DNA of 64,000 bases from Devosia psychrophila (GTDB lineage Bacteria; Pseudomonadota; Alphaproteobacteria; Rhizobiales; Devosiaceae): contig NZ_LAPV01000166.1 of assembly GCF_000971275.1 (NCBI RefSeq), forward strand, positions 37,709 to 101,708. The letters are read 5' to 3'. This document shows positions 1-8,538 of the stretch, piece after piece. The position numbers and the translations under genes are program-made. The first letter of the stretch is position 1. Each line of letters begins with the position of its first letter. Below the pieces are notes generated by a model. The model had not been told where the DNA came from. It did not search any database and saw only the letters and a list, made by a program, of their open reading frames with translations.

Positions 1-776
1 GCGACAACCGCATAACCGGCCGAAGAAGGATCTCCCGGTACCACGAGGTGGCGGGGGCGGAGTTCGACGAGGCCGGTAACGGTAATCGTTGTGCTGCCAC
101 TCTCGTCGGTGGTGACGGTGATCGCCGCGCCAAAATCGGCCAGCAGCTTCTCGGTGTGGTCGCTGGTGGCGACGGGCTCGACGATGGTACTGGTGCCGGC
201 AATCTGCACCGCGGCCAGCAGCAGCGCCGATTTGATCTGGTCGGAGGGCGCGGCCATCACGTGATAGAACGGCAGCGGCAAAGCCGGGCCGCGGCGCGTC
301 AGCGGCAGGCCGCCTTCGACGGTTTCCTCGACCACCACGCCAATCGGCGCCAGGGCGTCGAGCAAGGCCCGCAGCGGCCGGCGGGTCAGGGTGGGACCAC
401 CGGTGAACCGGCCGGCGAAATTATACGGCGCCAACAGACCGAGCAGCAGGCGCAGGCCAGTACCGGAATTGCCGAGGTCCAGGCGAACCTGCGGCGGCAT
501 CAGCCCGACCACGCCCAGGCCATGCACGCGCCAGGCTTCGGCATCTGCATCGACGCGCACGCCGAGCTGGCGCAAGGCGGCGGCCGTGGACTGGACATCC
601 TCGGCATCGAGCAGGCCCTCGATGGTGGTGCGGCCCACTGCCAGCGCAGCGATGATCAACGCGCGGTGCGAGATTGCTTTGTCACCAGGCGTCAGGAAGC
701 GACCGGTCAGCGGGCTGGCGCCGTGGCTGGCAAGAGGGGCCGGGAGGACTGGTTTTTCGGTGATCGTCTGGTTCAT
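1..776 (-). CDS. aroA: EPSP synthase, N-terminal part (runs off the window)
   Basis: 3-phosphoshikimate 1-carboxyvinyltransferase, the sixth step of the shikimate pathway, cytoplasmic. About 258 residues are visible and the C-terminal part lies left of position 1. The translation starts MNQTITEKPV, has a shikimate-3-phosphate/PEP-binding motif read as PGDKAISHRAL (about residues 30-40; Ala where many relatives have Ser), then GNSGTGLRLLLG (about 102-113), the glycine-rich loop of the family. The start is the ATG whose complement is at 774-776. It is divergent from the FYDLN-protein gene; cmk and rpsA commonly follow aroA in this order but are outside the window. Identification is secure; only completeness is unknown. 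Confidence 0.95.
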   Translation of the reverse strand, partial: MNQTITEKPVLPAPLASHGASPLTGRFLTPGDKAISHRALIIAALAVGRTTIEGLLDAEDVQSTAAALRQLGVRVDADAEAWRVHGLGVVGLMPPQVRLDLGNSGTGLRLLLGLLAPYNFAGRFTGGPTLTRRPLRALLDALAPIGVVVEETVEGGLPLTRRGPALPLPFYHVMAAPSDQIKSALLLAAVQIAGTSTIVEPVATSDHTEKLLADFGAAITVTTDESGSTTITVTGLVELRPRHLVVPGDPSSAGYAVV

Positions 777-858
777 GAGCGATCCCGGCTTTAGCACGGC
801 CGGATGCGACAAAACCACTACCCGGCGCAACAGGAAGGCTTCTCTCCACGTTTTTGGT

Positions 859-886
859 TTGACAGGGCCGGTGTTTGTCCATAACC
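859..886 (+). promoter_or_regulatory. Possible sigma-70-type promoter for the FYDLN protein gene
   Basis: A perfect -35 hexamer TTGACA lies at 859-864. After a 16-base spacer comes ATAACC (881-886), a weak -10. It sits about 57 bases before the start at 943, in the intergenic region shared with divergent aroA. Read from sequence only. Confidence 0.35.
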
Positions 887-942
887 GGACTGACCGAACC
901 AGGGTCCCAAGACCCCCACAATCCTTACGACGAGGAACATCG

Positions 943-1347
943 ATGGCTAGTTCCGAACGCGGCACCAAACGTACCGATCCCGAGACGGGCAAGAAGTTCT
1001 ACGACTTGAACCTGGACCCGATTGTCTCGCCCTATACGGGCAAGAGCTATCCGCGCTCCTATTTCGAGCAGGTGCTGGCTGGTAAGCCTTCGCCGGTCAA
1101 GGAGCGCAAGGCTGACGTCGAGGACGAAGAAGAAGTCGAGGAAGAGGTCGAGGATGCAGCGGCACCTGAGACCGTCTCCCTTGAAGACGCCGACGCCGAA
1201 GAGTCCGGTGACGAGGAAATTCCCGAGACCGACGATGTCGAGGTAGATGAAGAGCTCGGCGAAGATGAAGCCGACGTGTTCCTCGAAGAGGACGAAGACG
1301 AGGACGACGAGCTTGGCTTTGACGTCGGCGGCGACGAAGATCGTTGA
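943..1347 (+). CDS. TIGR02300 / FYDLN-acid family protein
   Basis: 134-aa protein of the alphaproteobacterial TIGR02300 family, named for its conserved FYDLN motif and acidic tail. Function is unknown. The N-terminal third (MASSERGTKRTDPETGKKFYDLN) is basic to neutral with a conserved YTGKSYPRSYF segment; from about residue 60 onward the chain is almost all Glu and Asp, a low-complexity, probably disordered polyacidic tail ending in GGDEDR. The ATG at 943 is chosen over upstream in-frame codons because the family starts there. It lies between divergent aroA and a tRNA-Ala gene, the usual setting in this order. The tail could bind metal or basic protein, but nothing here shows which. Confidence 0.9.
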   Translation: MASSERGTKRTDPETGKKFYDLNLDPIVSPYTGKSYPRSYFEQVLAGKPSPVKERKADVEDEEEVEEEVEDAAAPETVSLEDADAEESGDEEIPETDDVEVDEELGEDEADVFLEEDEDEDDELGFDVGGDEDR

Positions 1348-1360
1348 TTTGACTTAAGTT

Positions 1361-1391
1361 TTCGGCCGGCTGACCCGTTCAGCCGGCTGAA
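1361..1391 (+). terminator. Hairpin after the FYDLN protein gene
   Basis: Arms 1361-1373 and 1379-1391 form a 13-bp stem (one G-T pair) around the loop CCCGT, beginning 14 bases past the stop codon. There is no long T run after it, so termination is probable rather than certain. Confidence 0.55.
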
Positions 1392-1488
1392 TTAGAAAGT
1401 GTCATTTAGGCACTTGCGCCAGTCGGAATCATCCAATAAGTTCCGCCTCGCTTCGGACGGGTTAGCCCTCCCAAGCACCCAATGAAAT

Positions 1489-1564
<76 letters not shown>

Positions 1565-1791
1565 ATTCCTTTATCATTCTTCGCGATGGCGCCGTTTTCA
1601 GTTAGCAAACTGTTAACGACGACGTCACGCTTTTGTCCCTTTTAGTGACGCGATGCACAATCTCGCTTTGGTCGCCGTCACTAGCGCGGCGAGCGCAGCC
1701 GGATCGAGGGGCTAATTCCGTATTCCTGCCACGGATTGACGCGGCGGTCGCACAGCATTCAAGCTTGGCTTAGCCAGAATTGGAAGTTGTC

Positions 1792-2931
1792 TTGCCCAAA
1801 GCGCCTTTCGTCATCAGCCAGACCCGCGCCCGCCACCTGTGGATCGCGGCGCAGAAGCTCGATAGCGTCGCCCCGTTCGGCGACGGACCCGAGGCGACCC
1901 GCGCCGCCATTGCCCATCTGGGCTATGTGCAGATCGACACCATCAATGTCATCGAGCGCTGCCACCACCACATCCTGTGGTCGCGCATTCCGGATTATCG
2001 CCGGGCAGATCTCAGGCAGGTCCAGTCGGCAGACAAGTCGGTGTTTGAATACTGGACGCATGCGCTGAGCTACGTGCCGACGACGCACCTGCCATATTTC
2101 ATCCGGGCGATGAAGCAATATCGCGAAACGCCAAGCCGCTGGTTTGGTTCGGTGACGCCGGACGAGGTCAAGAAGATGCTCAAGCGTCTCAAGACCGAGG
2201 GGCCGCTGTCGATCCGCGATATCGGCGATGAAGCCCTGGTGGACAAGAACCACCCCTGGGCCAGCCGCAAGCCGAGCAAGCCGGTGTTGGAGATGATGTT
2301 CTATCAGGGTTTTGTGACGGTCGGTGCGCGGCAAGGGATGCTCAAGACCTATGACTTGATGGCGCGACATTTCGAGGCCTTGCCCAAGCCAGCCAGCCAC
2401 CGGCAAATCCTGACGTACAAGCTGGATCGTGCCCTGCGCAGTCAGTGTATCGTCAGCCTTGATTCGATTTGCCACCGCGATGCCCCGAGCAAGGCTGGGG
2501 TGAAAGAGCTCATCGACAGCCGCCTGCGCCGCAAGCTGCTGGTGCCGGTGACCGTGGAAGGCGCCGAGAAAGCACCGCACTGGGTCGAGCCGGCGACGCT
2601 GGACACAAGCCCCAGCGAACCTCCGACACTGGTGCATATTCTGTCGCCATTCGATCCTCTGATCATCCAGCGCAAGCGGCTAAAGCTGTTCTTCGGCTAC
2701 GACCACCTGTTCGAGGCATATCTACCGGCCGAGAAACGAAAGCTGGGCTATTTTGCGCTACCGGTGCTGATGGGCGACCGCGTGGTCGCGGTGCTTGATC
2801 TCAAGACGGATCGGCAGGCGGGCAAGCTGCTGGTGCAGAAGGAGACTTGGCTGGAGGACGTGGGCGCCGAGGGACGGGTAGCTGTGGACGAAGCGCTGGG
2901 AAGATTCGAACGGTTCCAGTTCGGCGATTGA
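1792..2931 (+). CDS. Winged-helix DNA glycosylase of the AlkZ/YcaQ (HTH_42) family
   Basis: About 379 aa. The family (E. coli YcaQ/AlkX, Streptomyces AlkZ) consists of winged-helix DNA glycosylases; the studied members unhook interstrand cross-links or excise bulky alkylated bases. Seen here: an N-terminal LGYVQIDTINVI segment carrying the Q-x-D catalytic motif, followed by histidines (ERCHHHILWSRIP), and the conserved C-terminal block FDPLIIQRKRLKLFFGYDH. Substrate cannot be inferred. The start is a TTG at 1792 with GGAAG five bases upstream; an in-frame TTG at 1780 would add four residues and has no better ribosome site. Free-standing between tRNA-Ala and pncB. Confidence 0.85.
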   Translation: MPKAPFVISQTRARHLWIAAQKLDSVAPFGDGPEATRAAIAHLGYVQIDTINVIERCHHHILWSRIPDYRRADLRQVQSADKSVFEYWTHALSYVPTTHLPYFIRAMKQYRETPSRWFGSVTPDEVKKMLKRLKTEGPLSIRDIGDEALVDKNHPWASRKPSKPVLEMMFYQGFVTVGARQGMLKTYDLMARHFEALPKPASHRQILTYKLDRALRSQCIVSLDSICHRDAPSKAGVKELIDSRLRRKLLVPVTVEGAEKAPHWVEPATLDTSPSEPPTLVHILSPFDPLIIQRKRLKLFFGYDHLFEAYLPAEKRKLGYFALPVLMGDRVVAVLDLKTDRQAGKLLVQKETWLEDVGAEGRVAVDEALGRFERFQFGD

Positions 2932-3018
2932 GTTTCACCGAACGGCTTTCGCTATCGCCGGCTTTCCAGCAAGGGCTTGCCGCGCTAAGAGCTTCGCCGC
3001 GAGGTGGAGATAGACCCG

Positions 3019-4329
3019 ATGGCGACTTATACCGATATTGCCCGACGGGTGTATGACCACACCTGGAAGCTCGATCCGATCATCCGCAGCCTGCTTGATA
3101 CCGATTTTTACAAGCTGCTGATGCTGCAGATGATCTGGGGGCTGTATCCCAAGGTCGACGCCACCTTCTCGCTGATCAATCGGACGAAGTCGGTCATGCC
3201 GGCCGAAGAGATCGATATCGACGAGTTGCGCGCCCAACTCGATCATGTCCGCGCGCTGCGTTTTACCAAGAAGGAAATGATCTGGCTGGCTGGCAACAGC
3301 TTTTACGGCAGCAAGCAGATTTTCGAGCCAGCCTTCCTCAAGTGGTTGGAGGATTTCCACCTGCCCGACTATAGGCTGGAGAAGCGCGACGGGCAGTTCG
3401 TGCTGGAATTTCCGGGGCTATGGCTCGAAACCACGATGTGGGAAATTCCGGCGCTTGCCATCATCAACGAGTTGCGCGGGCGCGCTGCGATGAAGAACTA
3501 CGGGCCCTTTGCGCTTGACGTGCTGTATGCCCGGGCCAAAGCCAAGATGTGGGAAAAGGTCGAGCGGCTGCAGAAGCTGCCCGACCTCAAGATTTCCGAT
3601 TTCGGAACACGACGCCGCCATAGTTTCCTGTGGCAGCGCTGGTGCGTCGAGGCGCTGAAGGAAGGCATCGGCGATGCCTTCACCGGCACTTCCAACGTCA
3701 AGCTGGCGATGGACAATGACCTCGAGGCGTTGGGCACCAATGCCCATGAATTGCCGATGGTGCTGGCCGCATTGGCGAAGACCGACGACGCCCTTCGCGC
3801 GGCGCCCTATCAGGTGTTGCAGGATTGGGAGAGCTACTACGGCGGCAACCTCAAGATCGTGCTGCCCGATGCGTTTGGCACCGATTCGTTTTTGCGCGAT
3901 GCGCCAGACTGGGTCGCAGACTGGACCGGTTTCCGCCCCGATAGTGCGCCAGCCATCGAAGGCGGCGAGCGCATCATTGCTTGGTGGAAGAGCCGTGGCC
4001 GTGACCCCCGCGAGAAACTGCTGATCTTTTCGGACGGGCTCGACGTCGACATGATTGAGGAAGCCTACCTGCATTTCGACGGCAAGGTGCGCATGGCTTT
4101 TGGCTGGGGCACTAACCTCACCAACGACTTCGAGGGCTGTGCACCCGATGGCCCCAATCCGCGGCTGGACCCGATATCCATCGTCGCCAAGGTCAGCGAA
4201 GCGGACGGATTGCCTGCGGTAAAACTGTCGGATAATCCGGCCAAAGCCACCGGAACACCGCAGGAAATCGCCCGCTATATCGCGGTATTTGGCGATGCTG
4301 GCCGGATCGAACATCCGGTCAAGGTCTAA
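3019..4329 (+). CDS. pncB: Nicotinate phosphoribosyltransferase
   Basis: Converts nicotinate plus PRPP to nicotinate mononucleotide, the salvage (Preiss-Handler) entry to NAD. 436 aa, normal for the alphaproteobacterial enzyme. Conserved segments visible: [13 protein letters not shown] near residue 26, the loop [11 protein letters not shown] (about 193-203) containing the family histidine, GTSNVKLA (about 223-230) and NAHELPM (about 241). ATG at 3019 is preferred over GTG 3004 because GAGGTGGAG ends nine bases upstream. About 90 bp separate it from the glycosylase gene, so shared transcription is possible. Confidence 0.95.
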   Translation: MATYTDIARRVYDHTWKLDPIIRSLLDTDFYKLLMLQMIWGLYPKVDATFSLINRTKSVMPAEEIDIDELRAQLDHVRALRFTKKEMIWLAGNSFYGSKQIFEPAFLKWLEDFHLPDYRLEKRDGQFVLEFPGLWLETTMWEIPALAIINELRGRAAMKNYGPFALDVLYARAKAKMWEKVERLQKLPDLKISDFGTRRRHSFLWQRWCVEALKEGIGDAFTGTSNVKLAMDNDLEALGTNAHELPMVLAALAKTDDALRAAPYQVLQDWESYYGGNLKIVLPDAFGTDSFLRDAPDWVADWTGFRPDSAPAIEGGERIIAWWKSRGRDPREKLLIFSDGLDVDMIEEAYLHFDGKVRMAFGWGTNLTNDFEGCAPDGPNPRLDPISIVAKVSEADGLPAVKLSDNPAKATGTPQEIARYIAVFGDAGRIEHPVKV

Positions 4330-4471
4330 CGTATTTTTCCCAGCTTTTGATGGAACCGTAATGCGGCTAAACCATTATGAGTTGTGGAAAACTTGCGCTC
4401 CGAAGGTATTTTAACGTTTCGGAAAGCAGCCCGGACCAACGGTTCGGCAGGGGGCTCCGTCAGGGGCCGAA

Positions 4472-4732
4472 ATGACTTTGCAGCTAATCGATATCAGCGT
4501 CCGCGACAGGCAGGCGCATCCACGCCTCGCCGGGCGCGTTACCGGTCACGTCCGGGCTGTCTTGTCCGAGACCTTGGGCAGCACCGAGCAAACGCACGAC
4601 CTGGCTATACCAGTGTGGGCTGACGTTTCGGCAGACGCCAGCGATGCCGACATTGAGATGGCAATGATGCTCAAGGCCGCCGATATCATCGCGCGGCTCA
4701 AAGCCAATATCGAGAGGCCCGACGCGGGCTAG
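4472..4732 (+). CDS. Uncharacterised 86-aa protein
   Basis: I do not recognise a named family. The 86-aa product has no signal peptide or membrane segment. It has a C-terminal amphipathic helix rich in Ala, Met and Leu (DIEMAMMLKAADIIARLKA). ATG 4472 follows AGGGGCCGAA, a reasonable ribosome site. The stop codon lies in the sequence CTAG at 4729-4732, which also provides the stop of the convergent gene on the other strand. Coding is supported by the ribosome site and the in-phase GC-rich third positions, not by homology. Confidence 0.6.
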   Translation: MTLQLIDISVRDRQAHPRLAGRVTGHVRAVLSETLGSTEQTHDLAIPVWADVSADASDADIEMAMMLKAADIIARLKANIERPDAG

Positions 4733-4971
4733 CTGTTCTGAAACATTTTGAAAAAGGCGCGCTCAGCCTCAGTCAGGCCGCCTATAGTTTGCCTGGGCGG
4801 CAAAGGCGCGTAGCGAAACCGGGCCGGCACATGGCGATATTTGGGCGAGAAGGCATAGTAGCGGGACGCCCGGGCGATGTCGGCATCTGCTGTCCGCCGC
4901 TTTTCATCGCGTATGAACCACGTCACCGCCACAATGACGATCACCCAGATAGCCAGCAATTCCCAAGCCAT
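4729..4971 (-). CDS. Small single-span membrane protein, 80 aa
   Basis: Starts MAWELLAIWVIVIVAVTWF, a clear N-terminal transmembrane helix, followed by a positively charged stretch (RDEKRRT) that should lie in the cytoplasm, then a Tyr/Pro/Arg-rich soluble tail ending in TEAERAFFKMFQNS. ATG 4971 is chosen because AAGGAGG sits five bases upstream; a longer 97-aa reading has no such site. It is convergent with the 86-aa gene and shares its stop-codon palindrome. Function unknown. Confidence 0.7.
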   Translation of the reverse strand: MAWELLAIWVIVIVAVTWFIRDEKRRTADADIARASRYYAFSPKYRHVPARFRYAPLPPRQTIGGLTEAERAFFKMFQNS

Positions 4972-5097
4972 ACCGGCCTCCTTGTCGGCAGCCGTGATAG
5001 CTAACAAAGACTTAACAACCAAATGGAAGCCGGCGTTATGATTACTCGGTAAAATTGTTGCTATGGGGGGTCGCTACGACGTTCCTGGAACCGAGGA

Positions 5098-5541
5098 TCA
5101 TTTTTTGTGTTTGTCGGCGCCTTCGATCGGGACGGCGTAGAGTTCGAGCCGGTGATCGACCAGGCGATAGCCGAGGCGCTTGGCGATGACCTCTTGAATG
5201 GCCTCGATTTCCTCATTTCGGAACTCGATGACGGCGCCGGAACGGATGTCGATCAGATGGTCATGATGCTCGTCGGGAATCAGCTCGAAGCGGGCGCGTC
5301 CGTCTTTGAAGTCATGCTTGGTGACCAGCCCTGCCTCTTCGAACAGGTTGACGGTACGATAGACGGTGGACAGCGAGATGCGGTCATCGACGGTGGAGGC
5401 GCGGCGATAGAGTTCTTCGACATCGGGATGATCGTGCGCGGCTTCGATCACCTGGGCAATGACGCGACGCTGGTCGGTCATGCGCATGCCCTTGGCGACG
5501 CAGGCTTCTTCTAGCGTCGGGTCAGTCTGGCTTTTGCTCAC
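5098..5541 (-). CDS. fur: Fur-family metalloregulator, Mur-like
   Basis: 147-aa metal-dependent repressor. The N-terminal winged helix includes MTDQRRVIAQVIEAAHDHPD and STVYRTVNLFEEAGL (recognition helix). The dimerisation half carries HHDHLIDIRSG and DHRLELYAV, both with metal ligands. The sequence resembles the rhizobial branch where the canonical Fur position is taken by Mur, a manganese-responsive regulator; metal specificity is inferred from that resemblance only. No C-terminal CxxC zinc pair is present, as in Mur proteins. GTG start with TTGGGAG upstream. It is the last gene of tsaB-rimI-fur, 36 bp after rimI. Confidence 0.9.
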   Translation of the reverse strand: MSKSQTDPTLEEACVAKGMRMTDQRRVIAQVIEAAHDHPDVEELYRRASTVDDRISLSTVYRTVNLFEEAGLVTKHDFKDGRARFELIPDEHHDHLIDIRSGAVIEFRNEEIEAIQEVIAKRLGYRLVDHRLELYAVPIEGADKHKK

Positions 5542-5577
5542 GCTTGAGCTCCCAACCGGTGCATTCAGATATCGGAG

Positions 5578-6057
5578 TTATCCAAGATCACGCGCCATGA
5601 CAAGCGCGGTGGCCTGTGACCCGTCGGCTTTTGCATAGTAGCCCTTTCGGGTGGATATGGTGGCAAAGCCCTCGCGGGTATAGAGTTTGATCGCGGCGGC
5701 ATTTTCCTCGCTGACCTCAAGGAACATCCGACGCGCTGGCGTGAGCAGCAGATCGTCGAACACGGCCCGCAGCAGGGCCTGACCGATGTGTTTGCCGCGC
5801 CATTTGGGATCGACCGCGATGGTCAAGAGCTCCGATTCGTCTTCCACGACGCGGATCAGGGCAAAGCCGGCAATGCGGCGCTTGGCGTCGCAGGCGACGT
5901 AGACCGGGGTGTTGGCTTCGGCGAGGAAACGCTCGAACTCGCCCGTGGGCCAGCCGCGATAGAAACCAAGAGAGTGGATGCGCGCCAGGTCTTTGGCATC
6001 GGCCATCCTGCCGGGTTCGATATGGAGGCCAGCGGGAGCCATCCAGAGCTTGATCAT
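5578..6057 (-). CDS. rimI: GNAT acetyltransferase, ribosomal protein S18-alanine type
   Basis: 159-aa GNAT-fold N-acetyltransferase. In E. coli RimI acetylates the N-terminal alanine of ribosomal protein S18. The acetyl-CoA-binding motif A is visible as ELLTIAVDPKWRGKHIGQAL (R-x-x-x-x-G-x-A), and the C-terminal part ends with LYTREGFATISTRKGYY, typical of the group. Its ATG overlaps the TGA of tsaB (ATGA, 6054-6057), implying translational coupling. tsaB-rimI pairing is widespread. Substrate assignment rests on this context, since GNAT proteins diverge quickly. Confidence 0.88.
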   Translation of the reverse strand: MIKLWMAPAGLHIEPGRMADAKDLARIHSLGFYRGWPTGEFERFLAEANTPVYVACDAKRRIAGFALIRVVEDESELLTIAVDPKWRGKHIGQALLRAVFDDLLLTPARRMFLEVSEENAAAIKLYTREGFATISTRKGYYAKADGSQATALVMARDLG

Positions 6058-6656
6058 GCGCCTCGCCTTTCGATCCGTGCCGCGGTTTGCGGCTTGGCAT
6101 CGGCATCGCGGATGTAGTTCGGCTCGGGCGGATTTTGGACCGGATCGAGCGTCGCGCCATAGGTGGCCAGGGCAGAGATGTCGACGATGTTTGATTCGAT
6201 CAGTGCGGAGCCGGGCAGGACGAGTGCGCGGGCCTCCTCGATCGGCAGCAGAGCCCCCACAGACAGGGGCGCGGCTGGGCCGGAGAAGGTCTGGAAATAG
6301 GCTTCGCCGCGCCGTGCATCGAGCAGGATGGTGGTGGGCCCCGTTGCGGTCAGCGAGAGGGCGACGAGGGTTGAAAGACCAACCACTGGAATGCCGCGTG
6401 CCAGGCCGATGCCGCGCGCCGCGGACAGTCCGATACGGAGGCCGGTGAAGGAACCAGGACCGGTCGTCGTTACCACGCGCTGCAGGTCGGCATAGCCGAT
6501 GTGGTTGCGGGCAAACAGGGTGGCGATGCGCTCGAAGATCAGTTCGGCGTGACCGGTGGCGATCTCGTCTATCGACACATCGACATGCCCGTCGGCGAGC
6601 AACAACGTCAGTTGCAGGCGCGGCGCGGCGGTATCGATGGCGAGCGTGATGGTCAT
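6054..6656 (-). CDS. tsaB: tRNA threonylcarbamoyladenosine biosynthesis protein TsaB
   Basis: 200-aa ASKHA-fold protein that partners TsaD, TsaE and TsaC in making N6-threonylcarbamoyladenosine at position 37 of ANN-decoding tRNAs. The N-terminal strand LAIDTAAPRLQLTL and the motif TTGPGSFTGLRIGLSAARG (about residues 63-81) are characteristic. First gene of the minus-strand tsaB-rimI-fur group; divergent from lnt with a 112-bp intergenic region that must hold both promoters. Normal length. Confidence 0.93.
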   Translation of the reverse strand: MTITLAIDTAAPRLQLTLLLADGHVDVSIDEIATGHAELIFERIATLFARNHIGYADLQRVVTTTGPGSFTGLRIGLSAARGIGLARGIPVVGLSTLVALSLTATGPTTILLDARRGEAYFQTFSGPAAPLSVGALLPIEEARALVLPGSALIESNIVDISALATYGATLDPVQNPPEPNYIRDADAKPQTAARIERRGA

Positions 6657-6768
6657 GGCTTCGATCTAGCGCCGGGCGGCGCCGGTGTCGAGCCTGCCAT
6701 CCGCCTTGACGCCCCCTGCCCCGGGAGCGAGCTTGCGGCATGCGTCCTGATTCGCCGAAAGCCCCGAT

Positions 6769-8385
6769 ATGACCTGGCTGGCCGAGACTGCCATGCTGAG
6801 CCATGGCTGGCGGCGCTTCCTGCTGTTGCTGCTGGCCGGCGCGATTGCCGGCCTGTCGGTGCCACCACTGTTCGTCGTGCCGGCGCTATTCATCGCCTTC
6901 CCGGTCTGGGTGTGGTGCCTCGATGGTGCCGAAAAGCAGCGTGGTTGGCGGCGGCTGTTCGGCCCGGCCTTCAGCATCGGCTTCGCCTTTGGCTGGGGCT
7001 ATTTCACCGTCGCCTTTCACTGGCTTGGCGCGGCTTTTTTTGTCGATGGCGGCTTCATGCTGGTGCTGATGCCCTTCGCCATCCTGGCACTGGCTGCCCT
7101 GATTGCCTTTTTCTGGGGCCTGGCAAGCGCGTTGGCGCATCTGTTGTGGTCACACGGACCGTCGCGCATCGTGACGTTGGCAACCTTTGTCACCATCGCC
7201 GAATGGGCGCGCGGCCATGTCCTGACCGGCTTTCCGTTCGACCTGCTCGGCTACGCGCTGACGCCCAATGACGAGATGATGCAGATTACCTCGGTCATCG
7301 GCATATACGGGCTGACGCTGGTGGCGGCGCTGCTGGCGATGACGCCGGCGCTGATCTGGCCGGCCGATGGGCGCAATCTCAGCCGGAGGCTATTGCCATT
7401 CTTCATCGCTATGGCAGTGATCGCCGGCCAGCTCGGCTATGGCCATAATCGGCTGACCGGCACTGTCTCGACCGAGCGCACCGATATCTCGTTCCGCCTG
7501 GTGCAGCCGCTGGTCTACGAGCATTCCGATTTCGGCAAAGTCGATCCCGTCGCGCTGATCGACCGCCTGCTGATGCTGAGCGACATGCGCATGGACCCGG
7601 CCGACAAGGGACTGGCGGACATCACCCATCTAGTATGGCCCGAATCGTCGCTGCCGTTCTTTCTCGCCACCTATCCCGAAGCGTTGGCGCGGATTGCCCG
7701 CCTATTGCCCGAAACCACGACCCTGCTGACCGGCGCGCCGCGACAACAGTATGAGCCGATTGCCAGCGGTGCCGCTGGTCCGCCTCATAATTCCCTGCTC
7801 GCCATCGATACCAACGGCGAGATCATCGCCTCCTATGACAAATCCCATCTGGTGCCGTTCGGCGAGTTCATGCCGTTTGGCGAAATCCTGTCCCGGATCG
7901 GCATCCGGCAGTTCGTGCCCGGTGCCGCGGGCTGGGCGCATGGTGATGCGCGCCGTCGGCTGATGAGCCTGCCGGCCACGCCGCCGCTGCTCGCCCTGAT
8001 CTGCTACGAAATCCTGTTTTCGGGCGACCTGGGCGATACCGCGGGGGCGCAGTTCCTGTTCAACATCACCAATGACGCCTGGTTCGATGGCTCGATCGGC
8101 CCAGCCCAGCATGCCCACCACGCCCGTGTCCGCGCCGTCGAAGAGGGCATGAGCCTGATCCGCGCCGCCAATACCGGGCTGACTTTTGCCACCGACCCAC
8201 TGGGCCGCATCACTGCATCCATCCTACCGCAGCAGATGGCCGCGCTCGATGTGCGTCCGCATCAGCGACTGGCCAGCACGGTGTTTGCGCAGGTTCGCCA
8301 CTGGCCCCTGCTCATCGCACTGATCGCCGGGCTGCTGATTTCCCTGGTCGCAGCACGCGGCGGGCGGCGCCGGAAGCAGCCCTGA
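6769..8385 (+). CDS. lnt: Apolipoprotein N-acyltransferase
   Basis: 538-aa inner-membrane enzyme adding the third acyl chain to the N-terminal cysteine of lipoproteins. N-terminal half: at least five hydrophobic spans. C-terminal half: the nitrilase-like periplasmic domain with the catalytic triad visible as Glu in WPESSLPF (near residue 291), Lys in YDKSHLVPFGEFMP (near 357) and Cys in LICYEILF (near 411). A final hydrophobic span precedes the basic tail RGGRRRKQP. Two lipoprotein genes in this window are natural substrates. In several Rhizobiaceae a small HTH regulator gene lies between lnt and metK; none is found here. Confidence 0.95.
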   Translation: MTWLAETAMLSHGWRRFLLLLLAGAIAGLSVPPLFVVPALFIAFPVWVWCLDGAEKQRGWRRLFGPAFSIGFAFGWGYFTVAFHWLGAAFFVDGGFMLVLMPFAILALAALIAFFWGLASALAHLLWSHGPSRIVTLATFVTIAEWARGHVLTGFPFDLLGYALTPNDEMMQITSVIGIYGLTLVAALLAMTPALIWPADGRNLSRRLLPFFIAMAVIAGQLGYGHNRLTGTVSTERTDISFRLVQPLVYEHSDFGKVDPVALIDRLLMLSDMRMDPADKGLADITHLVWPESSLPFFLATYPEALARIARLLPETTTLLTGAPRQQYEPIASGAAGPPHNSLLAIDTNGEIIASYDKSHLVPFGEFMPFGEILSRIGIRQFVPGAAGWAHGDARRRLMSLPATPPLLALICYEILFSGDLGDTAGAQFLFNITNDAWFDGSIGPAQHAHHARVRAVEEGMSLIRAANTGLTFATDPLGRITASILPQQMAALDVRPHQRLASTVFAQVRHWPLLIALIAGLLISLVAARGGRRRKQP

Positions 8386-8430
8386 CCGGTCGGCATTTCG
8401 TCGGAAAACCATGCTCCCGATTCCTCATTT

Positions 8431-8456
8431 GGGATATCAAGCTTTCTTTATATCCC
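8431..8456. promoter_or_regulatory. 26-bp interrupted palindrome before metK (operator candidate)
   Basis: Arms GGGATAT (8431-8437) and ATATCCC (8450-8456) are perfectly complementary. After one mismatch the inner AAG/CTT also pairs, leaving a CTTT centre. It lies 82 bases before the metK start and after the lnt stop. The AT-rich symmetric core is what an ArsR- or HTH-type repressor operator looks like. As RNA it would be a hairpin without a T tract, so a terminator is less likely. No regulator identity can be read from it. Confidence 0.45.
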
Positions 8457-8538
8457 GCTTGACCGGCAGGACTGCCGATGTCACAACCCGTCGTAATAGG
8501 CCGTATTGGGCAGCTTTTTCACGTTCAGGGGATTCTCG

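Noticed and set aside
241..270. TCACGTGA inside aroA (and CACGTG at 46709, 47852, 52789) as extra parS-like sites
   Set aside because: They share only the CACGTG core, not the TTC/GAA flanks, and fit chance.
8386..8538. SAM riboswitch in the metK leader
   Set aside because: I could not match the SAM-II, SAM-V or SAM/SAH consensus; only the palindrome stands out.
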